A DNA stretch of 64,000 bases from Chamaecyparis obtusa (taxonomy: Eukaryota > Streptophyta > Pinopsida > Cupressales > Cupressaceae). Every line of letters starts with the position of its first letter. Position 1 is the first letter of the stretch. The notes under the pieces were generated by a model. The model made no database searches. It saw nothing but the letters and a program-made list of their open reading frames with translations, and was not told the origin of the DNA. The stretch covers positions 2,279,001 through 2,343,000 of the forward strand of contig BSBK01000963.1 in assembly GCA_027943335.1 (NCBI GenBank). Direction: 5' to 3'. Made by a program: the position numbers and the translations under genes. Positions 1 to 11,809 of the stretch are shown here, one piece after another.

Positions 1-337
1 TCAAATCTTGCTTGATTGTCTTGGTTGCTTTGGTTTTTTTGTCTTCCCTAATGTCTAATGTCTATTATCGGTGGATGTACCCAATTTTGTAATTTGGTCT
101 GAGTTATTTTTTGAGGTGTATGGGTGTTGATAGCCAATATGTAAATCGTAGGTAGCCATAAGAGAACTCTGATTCAGAAGTTGCCGACACTACTTTTTGA
201 TCAGTTTTTTCAGTTCCTACATTACGATGTAAAACTTTTTTATAAATATTAATAAAATAAACTATTTACCTATAAAAAAATCCTTATTAAAAATATAATT
301 AATATAATCAGTTTTTTCTTTACAACATACGTGCTTC

Positions 338-345
338 TATATAAG
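338..345 (+). promoter_or_regulatory. Candidate TATA box of the PDV-family gene
   Basis: The octamer TATATAAG lies in a locally AT-rich stretch about 300 bases before the chosen start codon at 645. If used, transcription would start near 370 and give a 5' leader of roughly 275 bases. The placement fits a plant core promoter, but it rests only on motif and position. Confidence 0.45.
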
Positions 346-644
346 CCGCATACCTTCCCCGCACTTCATTCGTGAGTAACGTGTTCTTCTCAAGTGGTCA
401 AAACCTCGTAAGCAAAACCGCTTAAGAAACCATATTTCCTATCTCGTAAACAAAAAAAATTATAATTTATGCTTTTGTTTTTGAAAAATGTATTTTTGGA
501 TATTTCAATATTGCTAAAAATTTCTGCTGACGACAAGGAAGAACGTCTTCAAATATATATGCCTTGTTTGCACTCCGACTCGAACTGACTCTCGGGCTTT
601 CGAATATTTTCAAATATTTTCTGAGACCCAGTTCATTGTTTGTA

Positions 645-3600
645 ATGGAGATAGAAGAGATCATGATGGCTTTATTGAGGGCATCGCAGCTGAATACTAA
701 GATAAACGATGCAATTGAGAGAGCAGTCAAAGTGGACATTAATTTGAACAAGGAGAGATTCGAACAGGGGACATCGTCAAGTTGTGAAGGAGGGCTGGAG
801 GCCAGAAATCTCATTTCCATCAGAGATGCTTTGGAGGCGCTAGAAGACCAGCTCGAATGCTTCCAGGTTAGAATGCCCAACTTCTTTTCTTCTCATAACT
901 GAATTAAAAACTGCTGCACATTTTGTCGGGTGATAATTTGTAGAACTACTTTAGGTTAGAGAAATGTCAAATAATGTTTTCGAAGTAATGACCTAGCATT
1001 TTAAATCTTTAAGTTTAAGTAAGTTAAATAAAGCCTGGGGAATTGATTCTAATGCCGGATATCCATAGAAACAATTTTGTAAACTACTTGTCTTATTTTG
1101 ATAGGCGACTATTCTGATCTGAATGGCTTATCCGGTCATCATGCGGTTGACCAATATTGAAGTAGGATTTAAATGAATTCAAGATTGGCAACACTATTAT
1201 GTGAACCCCAACTAATTCTTGTTTCTCCTTCTCATCAACATGTGTAGCATCTCTAAGACTAACATCCCAATATGGCTAAAGTTTGACGACACATGGAATT
1301 CCATTGACTTTAAAGCCACAAAACACTATGCATGACCACCAACTTCTTCTCCTTTTGTGGATAGGTAAGTCTATTCTTCTTGGTAGATTGGACGAAAATG
1401 TATGTCAATCAATCTCACTTTGTAGCAGAGGAATTGACTGCCTGAGAAAGGAGGTGAGTTAAAAGTATTCTCAACTCTAATGCATTCTTGCATGCCACAT
1501 CCAACCTCCAATAAGGTTAGTTTGAGCTAATCTAGCTATCTCCATCCTCATCTTTGATTTGCTAAATATTTTCCTGCAGAGATTGAAAAATGCTAGCGGC
1601 TACTTTCAAATTAACGAAGACTGCTTATCTCTATTCATTTTTCAAATGGCATTCATGAGCTTTTCATTGACCTCTTCACTATGAGATTGATGCACTCTTC
1701 CAAGCCTTACTACATATCATTTGGGATTTAGAACATAGGCTGTAGTATGAATGGGATGTTCATAGTGTTCCACCATTGCATCACAATGGGCCTTATATGC
1801 TCCTGATAAAATCCCTGATTAAGATCCCTGTTATGCATGAATCACTTCATCTGTTCAAGTATAAATCCTTATGTCTAGGAGAGTTTGTATCAGTATATCT
1901 TCTGACTGGCACAACAAATGAAATTAAGGAGCAAACATATTTGCACACAAGTTACAAAAATTAAAATTTCAAGACTCAAATGACAGAGTCAATGCCATGA
2001 CAAAGAATGAAAATAATTTATAAGCTAGGAACATTAATAAATTAGTAATAATTCGAAAATAAAATCAACAATTGCTTACCTCATCATGGAACATCAACCG
2101 TCATCAAGAATATTTTGTTTCACACTTTTTCCTTTGTATGTGCTTCTGTCCACCCATCTACCCCACTTTGGATTCACCACCATTGATTGTTGAGTTTCTT
2201 GTACCTCAAAATTCCTCCAATAAAATTAAGTAGCAAACATGTCTAGCATCTATGGATTTGAGGAATTCTTTCCTTGAAAATGTATTGAACAAAGCAAGTG
2301 AGGTTTGATAGTTGCAAATAAACATATGAATGTTTTAAAATTTTTCCATCACTACCTTCACCAAATTGATATTCCAAGTGTCTTTCAAATGTGTTCTTCA
2401 ACACATGAACACAACATGGGGTTTAGAAAATGTGTTTGTAAGCACCCTCCCCCATCAAACTGACTAACTTACATACATAGGCTGAAGTAGGCACAGTTTT
2501 ACAACATTAGAGGGCCCAATCTCTACTATAGCATCCTTTAAATTTTAAAATTGAAGCTTTGCATCTTAATTCGTCTTTGAACAATTAATAGCTATAAGAA
2601 ACTAAGATCTAGCTGAACATATGGCGATGATATTGACGAATGGTCAAATATTTAATATTGTTCCGCTCATCAATAATGACAGAGAAACCATCTCTTATCC
2701 AAAATTGCATTTTGCCTCTATCATTACACTCACCTAGAATATTCTACATCAAGCAGAGTGGTGCATAGCTTATGTTCTCCAAAAGGGGCAAATGATTGAT
2801 AAATAACAATTGCATTTTTGAACATTTGTTTGAAGGGGGGAATGTGCCACATGAGATAGGATGGCCTAGGCCAAAAAAAAATTGGTAATAGAGGACTTAA
2901 CCACTTTTCATAATTGCATATTGATATTAAGCATCTCTACAACACTAGTAGCCCTTCCCTTTCCCTCAGCAAAACTCTCCCCCCTTTGACTATCAACATC
3001 CATATTTTGGGTAGGCAGTGACATTCTAAGTTCCGTAGTCGCTATTGTCATTATCTTAATTTTTTGCCTCACCCTCCATGTACAACTAACTCACCTCGAC
3101 CTTCTCAGCTAGCTCTTTTTTGTTACAACCCTTAATCCTTTCTCCACTTATGACCAAGATGAGAGTAAACCCTTATGTAGCTGCCCCTATAGTTTTCTCC
3201 TCTCCAATTTTTTCCTTTTCCTGGTTTAGTCTATGGTCATAGCAAATTATAGGAGGGTTTTTAGGATTGAACGGGCCCTTCAGTTTTTGAGGGGTTTAGA
3301 AAGGCATTCAAATGAATTATTTGAATTCACAATCCCGACATCGCTCCCAATTCCAAGGGAACCCCAATAGTATCTCTACATCCTTTTTCTTGAATCTGAA
3401 CCTCTTCATCCTCACTAACCTTATTACTGCTCATTGTCTTATTGTTGAAAATTCAAAACACAATTGCAAATGCAAACAGAAAATTCTCCCCAAGTGTTTC
3501 AAATTTTGAAAGAACCTTATAAATGCAAAAAAAAAAAAAAAGTGCAAATGAACAATAAGAGTAGAATTTTTTAAAATGACACGGATTTGATGCTCTCATC

Positions 3601-5460
3601 CCTCGTCTCACTATAGTAATCTTGTGTTCTCACAGCGGTTCTCTTTCTTTGTCTTCTTCACATTGTGGAAAATGGCAAAATGAGTTTGTTTTTTGTTCTT
3701 AGTTACCAGACTGGCTATTTTAGGTTTAGGATTGATGCAAAGGGGTGTGGGGGTCCTTGTGGCCCGCACATCTCTTAGTTTTTTTCAATTTTGTGCCTTT
3801 TCTACATTTTCATTTTGGCTGCCATAGGGGATGGCTAGCCACCCCGTCGTTCCCTACTGTTTCCTAAAAAAATTCTGCTATTTTGGAAACATTTCTGAGA
3901 ATCAAGTATGGCTGGGGGGCATTCTCAACCCATCCATGTGTCCCTAAGATGCTCCCCATAGGGTATGGGTCAAAAATGTAAGGGGTGCACCCTTAAAGTG
4001 CATAGAAAAATGTACTGATTTTCCATCCATCTGGTTTAACACAAACATTTTTTATTTTTTATTTTTTTAAACTAGAGCAGGAGTCTAGAGGTGGCAGCCC
4101 CTAGTGGGATTGAGGGGCAGCGTCCTTGGCACACCCCATTTTTAATAATTTTATTGCTTCTAACCAAGCTCCAAATCCTTCAAAAATTGTGGTTGTTGAG
4201 GCCATAAAGTAGTAATTAGGCCATAGGTCCATAACTGACTGAGAATAGAAAGGATATTTTCTGAAGAATGGGTGCGCTTGACTGCAACCTTCAGATTTTT
4301 GGTTACTTAAGCAAAATCAAAGTCTGCAACCTAAAAAATAGGTTTTGATGGAAAATTTATAAAACAAGCATATTGCAAAAACTGGATGAAAAAGATGCAG
4401 TTTATTTGTGATTAAACTTTTGTCAGCAGTTGTACTGGCAATCAGAGGAAAAAAATCCAGCAGCCTTAGGAATCATGCCAGTGATCAGAGGAAATATTGG
4501 CAACCTGATACAGGTCAGGTCACCAACCGGGCCAAGTGGTGATTTATTGAAGATTTTTGCTACTTTGATTGTCCTTATAGATGTTTTTGCGTACAATTAG
4601 CCATAGACCTAGAAAGCTAACAATTTGAAGGGCATAAATGTATTTATAAGACGTCTCTTTGAATGTAATGCTGCTTATTGAATTTGCAGGCTTTACAACA
4701 GCAGCAGCAAGCTGAAAAGGAAGCAGCTTTGACTGACCTTGAAGAAAGCAGGAAAGAGCTCTTGGGAAAGTTGAGGGACTATCAAGGGATGGAATGGGAA
4801 GTTGTTCATGAAGCCCTGGCATTTGCAGGGGAGACACTGGATGAGAGTGATGACATACCTCTTCAAGTATATCATAAATTGCCATCACCCAATACCTCAT
4901 TTGCTGTAACAGATGGAAAGTCTGCAATCTGCTATAGAAGTACAGACTGTTCTAGGGAGATTGCTGCTTTCAAGCAACTTCCATGGAAGGAAAACCATGA
5001 ACTATGCATTTCTGAGGAGAGTAATGATAGGCAAGCAGTTGAAGGAGTGACTAGTGATGAAAACATGCAGAAGGGTAATAAAGCGCCAAAGCAAATTGTG
5101 GGACTGGGCATTATATGTAATAGTATTTCTAGATTTATAGGGTCTCCAGTAGGTAGGTTCATTATAGTGGCAGTAAAAGCAGGGTTTGCAGCAGCTAGTT
5201 TGGTAGCTGTTCTGCATTTAAGAGAAACTGGGATGAAAAAGAAAAGGATGCAAGGTATCACTGGAGCCCATAGTCCTCCACAGGAGTCTATTTTCTTCCC
5301 ACTGACTGATAAGACTCAGGATACCGTTCAGGAGAAATGGCCTTCTGGAAAATTTAGAAATTTTAATTATGATATGGAAGATTGTGTTCGAAAGGAACAT
5401 GATGACTTTCCATCTGAGCAGGAAGGGGCAGTTCCTTATGTGTTTTATGGTCGTGGTTGA
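645..5460 (+). CDS. PDV2: PDV1/PDV2-family plastid division protein, two exons (645-866 and 4690-5460)
   Basis: The predicted protein has 330 residues (Arabidopsis PDV1 is 272 and PDV2 307). Family role: PDV proteins sit in the chloroplast outer envelope, recruit the dynamin ARC5/DRP5B, and contact ARC6/PARC6 in the intermembrane space through their C-terminal tail. The N-terminus MEIEEI resembles PDV1. Residues about 55-110 form a Gln-rich coiled coil with the family motifs DALEALEDQLE and, further on, EALAFAGE. A single hydrophobic segment at about 231-251 (ending SLVAVLHL) is followed by a KKKR cluster. The protein ends in YGRG, matching the terminal glycine that PDV2 needs to bind ARC6. 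The splice is CAG/GTTAG to TTTGCAG/G in phase 0, dividing the coiled coil. I chose ATG 645 because the family motif starts there; the upstream in-frame ATG at 564 would add unrelated residues. PDV1-like and PDV2-like traits are mixed, so the symbol is approximate. Confidence 0.88.
867..4689 (+). other. Single intron of the PDV-family gene (3823 bp)
   Basis: The intron runs from GTTAGAATG to TTTGCAG and is long for this family. It contains an antisense hAT transposase remnant (about 1250-2790), an A-rich run near 3528-3541, and a locally GC-richer block near 3720-4140 of repeat-like, non-coding sequence. The last 500 bases before the acceptor show nothing recognisable beyond a normal pyrimidine-rich end. 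Confidence 0.8.
1250..2790 (-). pseudogene. hAT-superfamily transposase remnant (DUF659 and hAT C-terminal dimerisation region)
   Basis: Read on the minus strand, broken pieces appear in the order of a plant BED-finger/DUF659 hAT transposase. Near 2740-2600 there is a degraded core resembling the GWTD region. Near 2540-2430 it continues with VEIGPSNVV and then YKHIFWTPC, the hallmark before the conserved His. Near 2400-2230 the helix ending in FKERIPQIHRC follows. Near 2150-2100 comes KWGRWVD with GKSVKQNILD, near 1770-1640 HTTAYVLNPK, and near 1430-1290 the C-terminal dimerisation helix with the Arg-rich stretch. Stops and frameshifts occur throughout, so it cannot be functional. It lies antisense inside the host intron. 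I could not fix terminal inverted repeats or a target duplication. The family assignment rests on motif order, with no homology search behind it. Confidence 0.68.
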
Positions 5461-7420
5461 ACACATAATGGTCTATGTACTTGTTCTTTTCATAAATTAC
5501 TGACGAAGGCAAATAAACTGCAAGGCTGCATTAAACATGAAGGTGAGATATGGACAAGTTAATAGGTAAGGTCATTTGAGCAAAGCAGCTGCAGTGTATG
5601 ATGAATGATTTTTATGTTCAGTTTCTGGGCTCAAATCTGTTCCTTGCACTTGTCTGCTTATGAACCATGCTTTATACTGGGTAACTGACAACAGACTATA
5701 CTATGTGTCCACTTTTCGATTTTGTACCTTGAGATACCCAGACACTGGATCTGGACCTGAAGCGTTTTGCAATCACCCCAGTAGGATAAAAAGGCTCTTG
5801 TGCTTGCCCCATGTTGTTTAAAATAGATCCAATTTTAATGGGGCCTAACGAGTTGCCCTTTTTAAAAGGACTAAGATAGATTAACCATTTCAACAAGATG
5901 ACAAAGTGCTGGGCAGTAATATCATTTGTCCTACATATAAAATTAAGCTGATTTAACATTTGCATTAATCCGCGTAGTCTATAGTGGCTGATCTATTGAG
6001 TATTTGAGTCCAAATTCAAGTCTGTAAGTCTGAATATCTGAGACTGAATAGAAGTCTGCAAGTTTGATATAAGCTTCATTTTTTTGGAGTTTGCCCGTGA
6101 TGGATTCATTGCAAAGCCGTTGAAGAAATTTTTGAAATGTCCCATTTTGTGCATTCCATTGAAATTGGAATGAATTATTGAAATGCTCAATCCAATAAGA
6201 AAACAGCTCCATAAGTTTTACAGAATCTCAGATCTTGAATTCTCAATATAATCTGATTTGCAATAATAGTCTATTACATTATGTGTAAATAAGTGGTGAT
6301 ACTTATTTTTTTCATAGATGGCAGTGAAATAGCAATGCATATACAGAAATTCAATATGCACATTGAAATGGAATGCCTCTATTTAAGGTTATTGTCTTTG
6401 GAAATATTCATTTGTAAAAGATGATTCCGCCTTGAGCAATACTTGGTAAATTATATAGGATTTACTTGGAAGAGGGCTATGAATATAATGTGTTATCAAC
6501 TCGTAGAGATAAACCAAGCCTACTGCTCCAACTTATTTGTTCTTCATGCAAATCATTAACTGGATCTCCTAGATTTTTTCATTAGTCACTAGTTTTTGAA
6601 GCCTTGATGCAGACACTAGGAGCTACCCATCGTTCCACAATTGCTTGTGTATAAATATTTATATCTTTTATATCTGATATTTTAACCAGTAATTTCTTTC
6701 CAAAGTTTGATTCAATTAAACTCAAATTGTATGGCAAAATTTGCTGTCATGTTTAGAACACCTAGATCTCATGAAAATGGATGTATGTTTGTTACGAGGA
6801 ATATTTGTTAATGCCATTGCATCAATCTTCACTAACTTGGGAAGAAATTTTCCGTTAAAGTTACTCTAGTCCTGTGGCAGATCACAATTGGGAGCTACAT
6901 GGGTTGCAGGCATTTGCATAATCAAATATATATTTTATAAGATGAAAATCTTACCAGTTTTATCCTCACAAAGATCAATTGATTGCTTCCAAATCATCTG
7001 GCAAAAGTTGCTTCAACACCTAACTATATATCTCATGCAACATTCTAAATAGTTGAGCTTCCCTGGTACATTTTTGAGTCTTGAGGGAGATCTTCAAGTT
7101 TTGTTGAGAAATTGATATTTGTTACTGCTGGAATTAGTCTCCGGTTCTCGTCTTTATGCCCAATTTACTTTATCCTTTTTCCATTTCACAAACTTTGAAC
7201 TCTTCTTTCTAGTGGTTAAAGAAAGCCATTTGTCTTACTTCAAACCATGGTAGCACTATATTAACAAATCTGATCTTAAAAATCAGAGTAAGTACATTTG
7301 ATTTGCGCTGGAAATGAAGGATTATATAATCAATATAGGGATGTAGCATGCTCTTATCAAATTGAAAGTCACATCAATAATGCTTACCTACTTGGCCTAT
7401 TTGAGAAGTGAATCAATTTA
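5461..7420. other. Intergenic region downstream of the PDV-family gene
   Basis: The start of this stretch is the 3' untranslated region, with an AATAAA-like hexamer near 5510. The remainder is AT-rich and shows only short chance reading frames on either strand. I recognise no gene or element. Confidence 0.5.
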
Positions 7421-7518
7421 ACCATGCAGCAGCTGATGGTGGTATTCCACATCCTGACAAGATTGATCTCCATGCAATTATCACGAGTTTTGATTTTGCT
7501 TGCGAATATCTATCTGTT

Positions 7519-7990
7519 GACAATCCCACCTAAATTTTGTCAGCACTCGTTGGAGTTTGCTTTCATCTATTATGGCCAATCCAAGGTTAATTTCAAACAG
7601 TATACATAATCCAATTGAACATGATTGGGTTGTTTCAAGAGAGAATTACTCGGACATGACCAGATATAAATAATAAATAATAAAGATATGATGCTGGCTG
7701 ATGGTCTGTAGATAGTGTTGTTACATCACCAGTTCTAAACCATGGTAAGCAAGAAAAAGTGAAATGCATGGTATTCCGTTTTTTCTTGAATTTTTATTAG
7801 TTGCCGAGGTTATATCAATCCCATCTAAATTTCGTCTAACACTCAGGGGAGTTTACTTTCATCTATGGCCAATCCAAGGTGAATTTCAAACAGTATACAT
7901 AATCCAGTGCAACATGATTGGGTTGTTTCAAGGAAGATTAACTCGGAAACGACCATATATAAATAAAAAAGATATGATGCTGGCTGATGT
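7519..7990. repeat. Direct duplication, two copies about 175 bp each
   Basis: The segment 7519-7702 recurs at 7816-7990, offset by about 290-297 bases. Both copies share the block GGCCAATCCAAGGT, then TTTCAAACAGTATACATAA, then GATTGGGTTGTTTCAA, and end in GATATGATGCTGGCTGATG. Small indels and a short ATAA expansion separate them, which suggests an old local duplication. No protein is evident in either copy. Confidence 0.75.
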
Positions 7991-8289
7991 CAGGCAAGAA
8001 AAACTGAAATACATGGAACTAGCTGCAAATGGATCATCAATTTGCTTTACCAACAATCCTCAAACAACCTTTAAACATCATTTTAATACATTTAGGATAC
8101 ACTAGTTGAAAAAGGGTGTATGTGAAAGATGGAAAGCAGGGACAGTAATATTACTTGGGAAGTTGCCGCTATATATAAGTTGGGCAACCCAATAATATAA
8201 GCAATAGTAATAGAACAAAAAACTAATCAGTGATTGATTTAGGCATAACAAATTGCTTATTATCAAGCAAACTTCATCAGAAAACAACT

Positions 8290-9900
8290 ACAGCTGACGA
8301 CCATGTTGCCCGAGTGTTATAATCTAGTAGTCCCCCACAATGTCTAAATAAGATGAAGTCTCAAGTTTAAATTTAAATTTGACAAATTTATCTCTTTTGA
8401 GAGCTTTAGTCACTATATCACAATCAGTTGATTGGTAGCACACTAATAAAGATGGATTCAACATTGTTGACCAACTGGCGGATGCAATGGTGATGAATAT
8501 CAAAACGCTTGGTGTTAGGATGATAGCTTAAATTCTTTAACATCCCCAGTCTAATTGAGACAAAAGTATGAGGTTTGTGGTGTTTGGTCAAGCTGTAGAT
8601 TGACTAGTATTATTCTCAACTGAACAACCTCAAGACTTGTACTAAAGATTGCCTTATATTGTGTTCTCATGTAAGATAAAATGACTGGATGTTGAAGGTT
8701 GCACTATCAAAAGGCTACTCAAAAGAAAAAAAATGATTGTAAACATTCAACTATCAACCAATCTAGCCCATTTAAATTCAGTATACCCGGAAGCATGAAA
8801 TTTACAAATTGTTGGATAGAATGCCAAAGTTAAGGGTCCTTTGACATATCAAAGTGCAGATCATCAATGTTCCTCTTGTGGCTTGGGCATGAATCCAAAG
8901 GACAACTTATTGCAAGGCAAAGTATGCAGTGGTAGCAAGATAATTTGAGCTACCTACTAACCAATGATACTAGTGGTGAATTAATGTAAGTTGATTTTTT
9001 ATCTCCAACTTCCTTAAGTGTAGATGTTGATTACATTGTCATCTTGAACTTCTCTCCAAGTGCTGACATATTTAATTTAGAAAAACAAACAGTGCATAAT
9101 CAAGTTGCCAAATTTCTTCATCTCAATAGTTATGTAATTGGCAAAGATCTATCATATAAAAAACATATCAAATTTAGATTTCACACATTGAGTAATATTG
9201 ACTCTACTATGTCAGGGTAAGATGTTTGACTTCTACTCTTAGTGAGGGCAAGATGTTTGACACAGACAATCAAGATAACTATGTCATCACCACTAATTTT
9301 AGTGTAGAAAATGGGATTAGTAAAAATTCTTCTAAATCCCGAATCTCTAAGATATTGGTCAATTTTAAATTAGTAGGCTCTATGAGCCTACTTTAAACCA
9401 TACAAGGATTTAAACAACTTGTAAACCAAATATTCTTTTCCAAAAAGCTAAAATCCCCGTAGACAAACCATGTAGACCTTCTTTACGAAGACTCCATCTA
9501 GAAAGGCATCTTTAATATCCATTGGATATATCCTCCATCAAATTACACAATAATTGAAACTACTAGCCAAAAGATTACGATCTTCATAATTGGGACAAAT
9601 GTCTCTTCATAGCCTACTCCTTGATGTGTATATCCTATAGATAAGACAAATCAATCTTTTTAATTATCCAAAGAACCACTTGATTTACATTTTACCTTGT
9701 AAACTTGTTAAAAAATGACAAGGTTCTTTCCTTGATGTAATTCATGTAACAACCAAGTCTTCTTTTGCACCAAGGCCTCAAAGTCAACCTTCTTTAATCC
9801 AAAATGTGCACCAACAATATTAAGCTACAAATTCACTTCTAACAAGTTAATTGTTCACCTACAATAATGTTGCAAGTTTTAATTCCACCTACAACAATTC
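8290..9900 (-). pseudogene. Decayed Ty1/copia pol (reverse transcriptase to RNase H), antisense
   Basis: On the minus strand the pieces fall in copia order. Near 9530-9370 is the reverse transcriptase hallmark MDIKDAFLDG, followed by VYKLFKSLYGLK. Near 8950-8770 is the segment that ends in a GTLNFGI-like motif and a later WARLVDS. Near 8510-8330 is the RNase H tail equivalent to the KHIDIHHHFIR region, followed by a LGV-like end and GGLLDYNTRATW. Stops interrupt every part and the catalytic YVDD motif is not readable. The 5' part (gag, integrase) and the LTRs were not identified; 9850-10000 holds short imperfect repeats of a CACCTACAACAA-like motif. It is a dead, probably truncated copy. Confidence 0.72.
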
Positions 9901-10440
9901 TACAAGTTTTAGTTCCACCTACAACAAGTTGAAAGTTCACATGCAATACTATTGCAAGTTTTAGTTTAACTTGCAATAATTCGAAGAATTTGTAAGTATG
10001 AAAAAAAACATCACAACAAGTTAGATCATTCCTTGGAATATTATAATCATAATGTTATAACCTTGTAATTTGTTACATCATTGTAATTCTTATGCTTTTT
10101 TTAGACAAATGCTTTTCATTGGAGCTATGAACTTAAAGAGGGGTATGGAAGGGCCTAGAAACCTTGTACATCAAGATAGTCAACCTCCTAAAACTACAAC
10201 CAACAATGAAACATACCTTGAAACCAAAAAAGTCTTTAAAAAACAAACAATAAAATTATAACAAAGTGATAACCATAACAATAGTCAAGGAGGTTTGAAT
10301 CCAAACCTCACCAAAGAGCTTTAAGCAAAGTTAAAGTCTAACTTGTTTGGTTCATCCTATCATTTTTGAAGAATATATATGCTAAACCAAAAGACACAAT
10401 CACAACATTTGGTTTTCACTTATTCTTAAAGGGGAACCTA
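9900..10440. other. Unassigned AT-rich stretch
   Basis: After imperfect short repeats of a GCAAGTTTTAG-like motif at its left edge, this stretch shows no recognisable coding or structural signal. It lies between the antisense copia and the antisense LINE and may contain the LINE's decayed downstream part. Confidence 0.35.
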
Positions 10441-11400
10441 CTCATGCCCCCAATATAATCCATAACTACAATATCCAATGCCTTCCCTCTGTTCCTCAAA
10501 GCATAACACTCTTAACAATATTCTAAAATTATTGCCCATGATTGAGAGAAGGAATGGTGATTTTTGTCTAAATATGGTGTTTTACTTTGATATCTTGGCA
10601 AGAATGGAAGAAGTGCCCAACTTTATAGCAATGAAGGCAAACTTATAAGTAGGACTCATCATGCATTCTCTTCTTCCAAACATCAAGTTTGAAACATTTT
10701 TTTTTATGGAGTTTGATAGCAACTTATCAATATCAATAGTCACACAAAACCTAGCAAAAACCAAATGTTTCATGGATTTCATAACATTGTCAATATATAT
10801 AAAGTAACCAAATGAATTAGCTATACCTCATATGATCTCTCCATCACACTTATCTAATGAAAGTCTTGGGAGCCTTAAATAAAGACCTTGTTAAATTTTT
10901 CCTTGACAACATCAAATCCAAACCACCATCTTTTCAAAGAAAGATCAAACTTATTAAGAAATCAATTACCTTCATGCAAAATTCTTGTACATTTCTCAAG
11001 GGTTTAGAAAGAGAATAAGAAAAATCTATTTGTCATGGCATCCACCCAAATTTGACCAAAAAATTGCCATGTTTTAAAAACTTTGAATCGATATAACATC
11101 AATATTATGACAAAAGCCCAAGAATATTTGAATGATGACATTTTCCAAGCATGTAAAGACTCCATTTACAACAACATTAGGAACCCTCATAATGGAAGGA
11201 GCTTCACTTTGGTGTAGGTCAAAAACATGCTTGACAGGGTTAGAAGAGGAGCCACCCACGATTGGCTCCACAAAAGATTTCCCATCTTGCATACCATTAA
11301 CAATCTTTGAATCATATTCCTAAGCCACATTAGCTAGAAAAGTTTGTACAAAATCAATGCCAAGAGGAGGCATTATAAGGGTATGTGTAGGATCATGGTA
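10440..11400 (-). pseudogene. LINE (L1-type) ORF1 remnant: DUF4283-like domain plus zinc knuckle
   Basis: On the minus strand the N-terminus starts near 11370 with MPPLGIDF and runs open through 11292-11074. Between 10960 and 10800 pieces match the DUF4283-type nucleic-acid-binding domain of plant LINE ORF1 (LPRLSLDKCDGEII, then IANSFGYFIYID). Near 10780-10720 it continues with VFARFCVTIDIDK, and near 10640-10598 comes a CCHC zinc knuckle, CLHCYKVGHFFHSC (C-x2-C-x4-H-x4-C intact). Frameshifts separate the blocks. No ORF2 endonuclease or reverse transcriptase was found downstream, so the copy is incomplete. Its N-terminal region resembles the fragment at 20816-21013. Confidence 0.72.
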
Positions 11401-11499
11401 TGCCAAAAAGTGGCGATGTGAAAAAATGAACTTTTCACTCGTCCAAAAGTGCACTCAAAAGTTTGTTGACTTTTTAGTAGGCCTGGGTGTCAATACACC

Positions 11500-11665
11500 T
11501 AGCCAAGCCAAAAGCCAAAGCACAAGCCTAATAGGATATCCGATTTATGCTAGGAAATTATATTTCTAGCCCGTGGCCTCATTCAACGTTTTCATTGTGA
11601 AAACGTTGAACACAACTCTGGGGGTTTCAGATATTCAATAGATTCTCATATCCGATTTTCTCAAC
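11500..11665 (+). repeat. Left terminal inverted repeat of the candidate DNA transposon
   Basis: The core GGATATCCGAT and the neighbouring AAGCCTAAT match the right end in inverted orientation with one difference over about 22 bases. Weaker inverted similarity flanks this core on both sides. The outer boundary is uncertain. Confidence 0.55.
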
Positions 11666-11809
11666 ATCAATTTAGGTAAGTTAAATTTTTAAGCTTGTAT
11701 TATTTTTTAATTGAAAATTGTAGTTTTTTATATAAAAACTAGGGTTTAAATGAGATTTTTTATTGTTTTTTAAATTGATTATAATTTTCTATTTGGGTTT
11801 TAATTGTAA

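Noticed and set aside
564..644. Upstream in-frame ATG for the PDV-family gene
   Set aside because: It would add 27 residues unlike the family, whereas ATG 645 starts exactly at the conserved MEIEE N-terminus.
4544..5466. Minus-strand frames across exon 2 of the PDV-family gene
   Set aside because: They overlap the conserved coding exon in antisense and show no family features.
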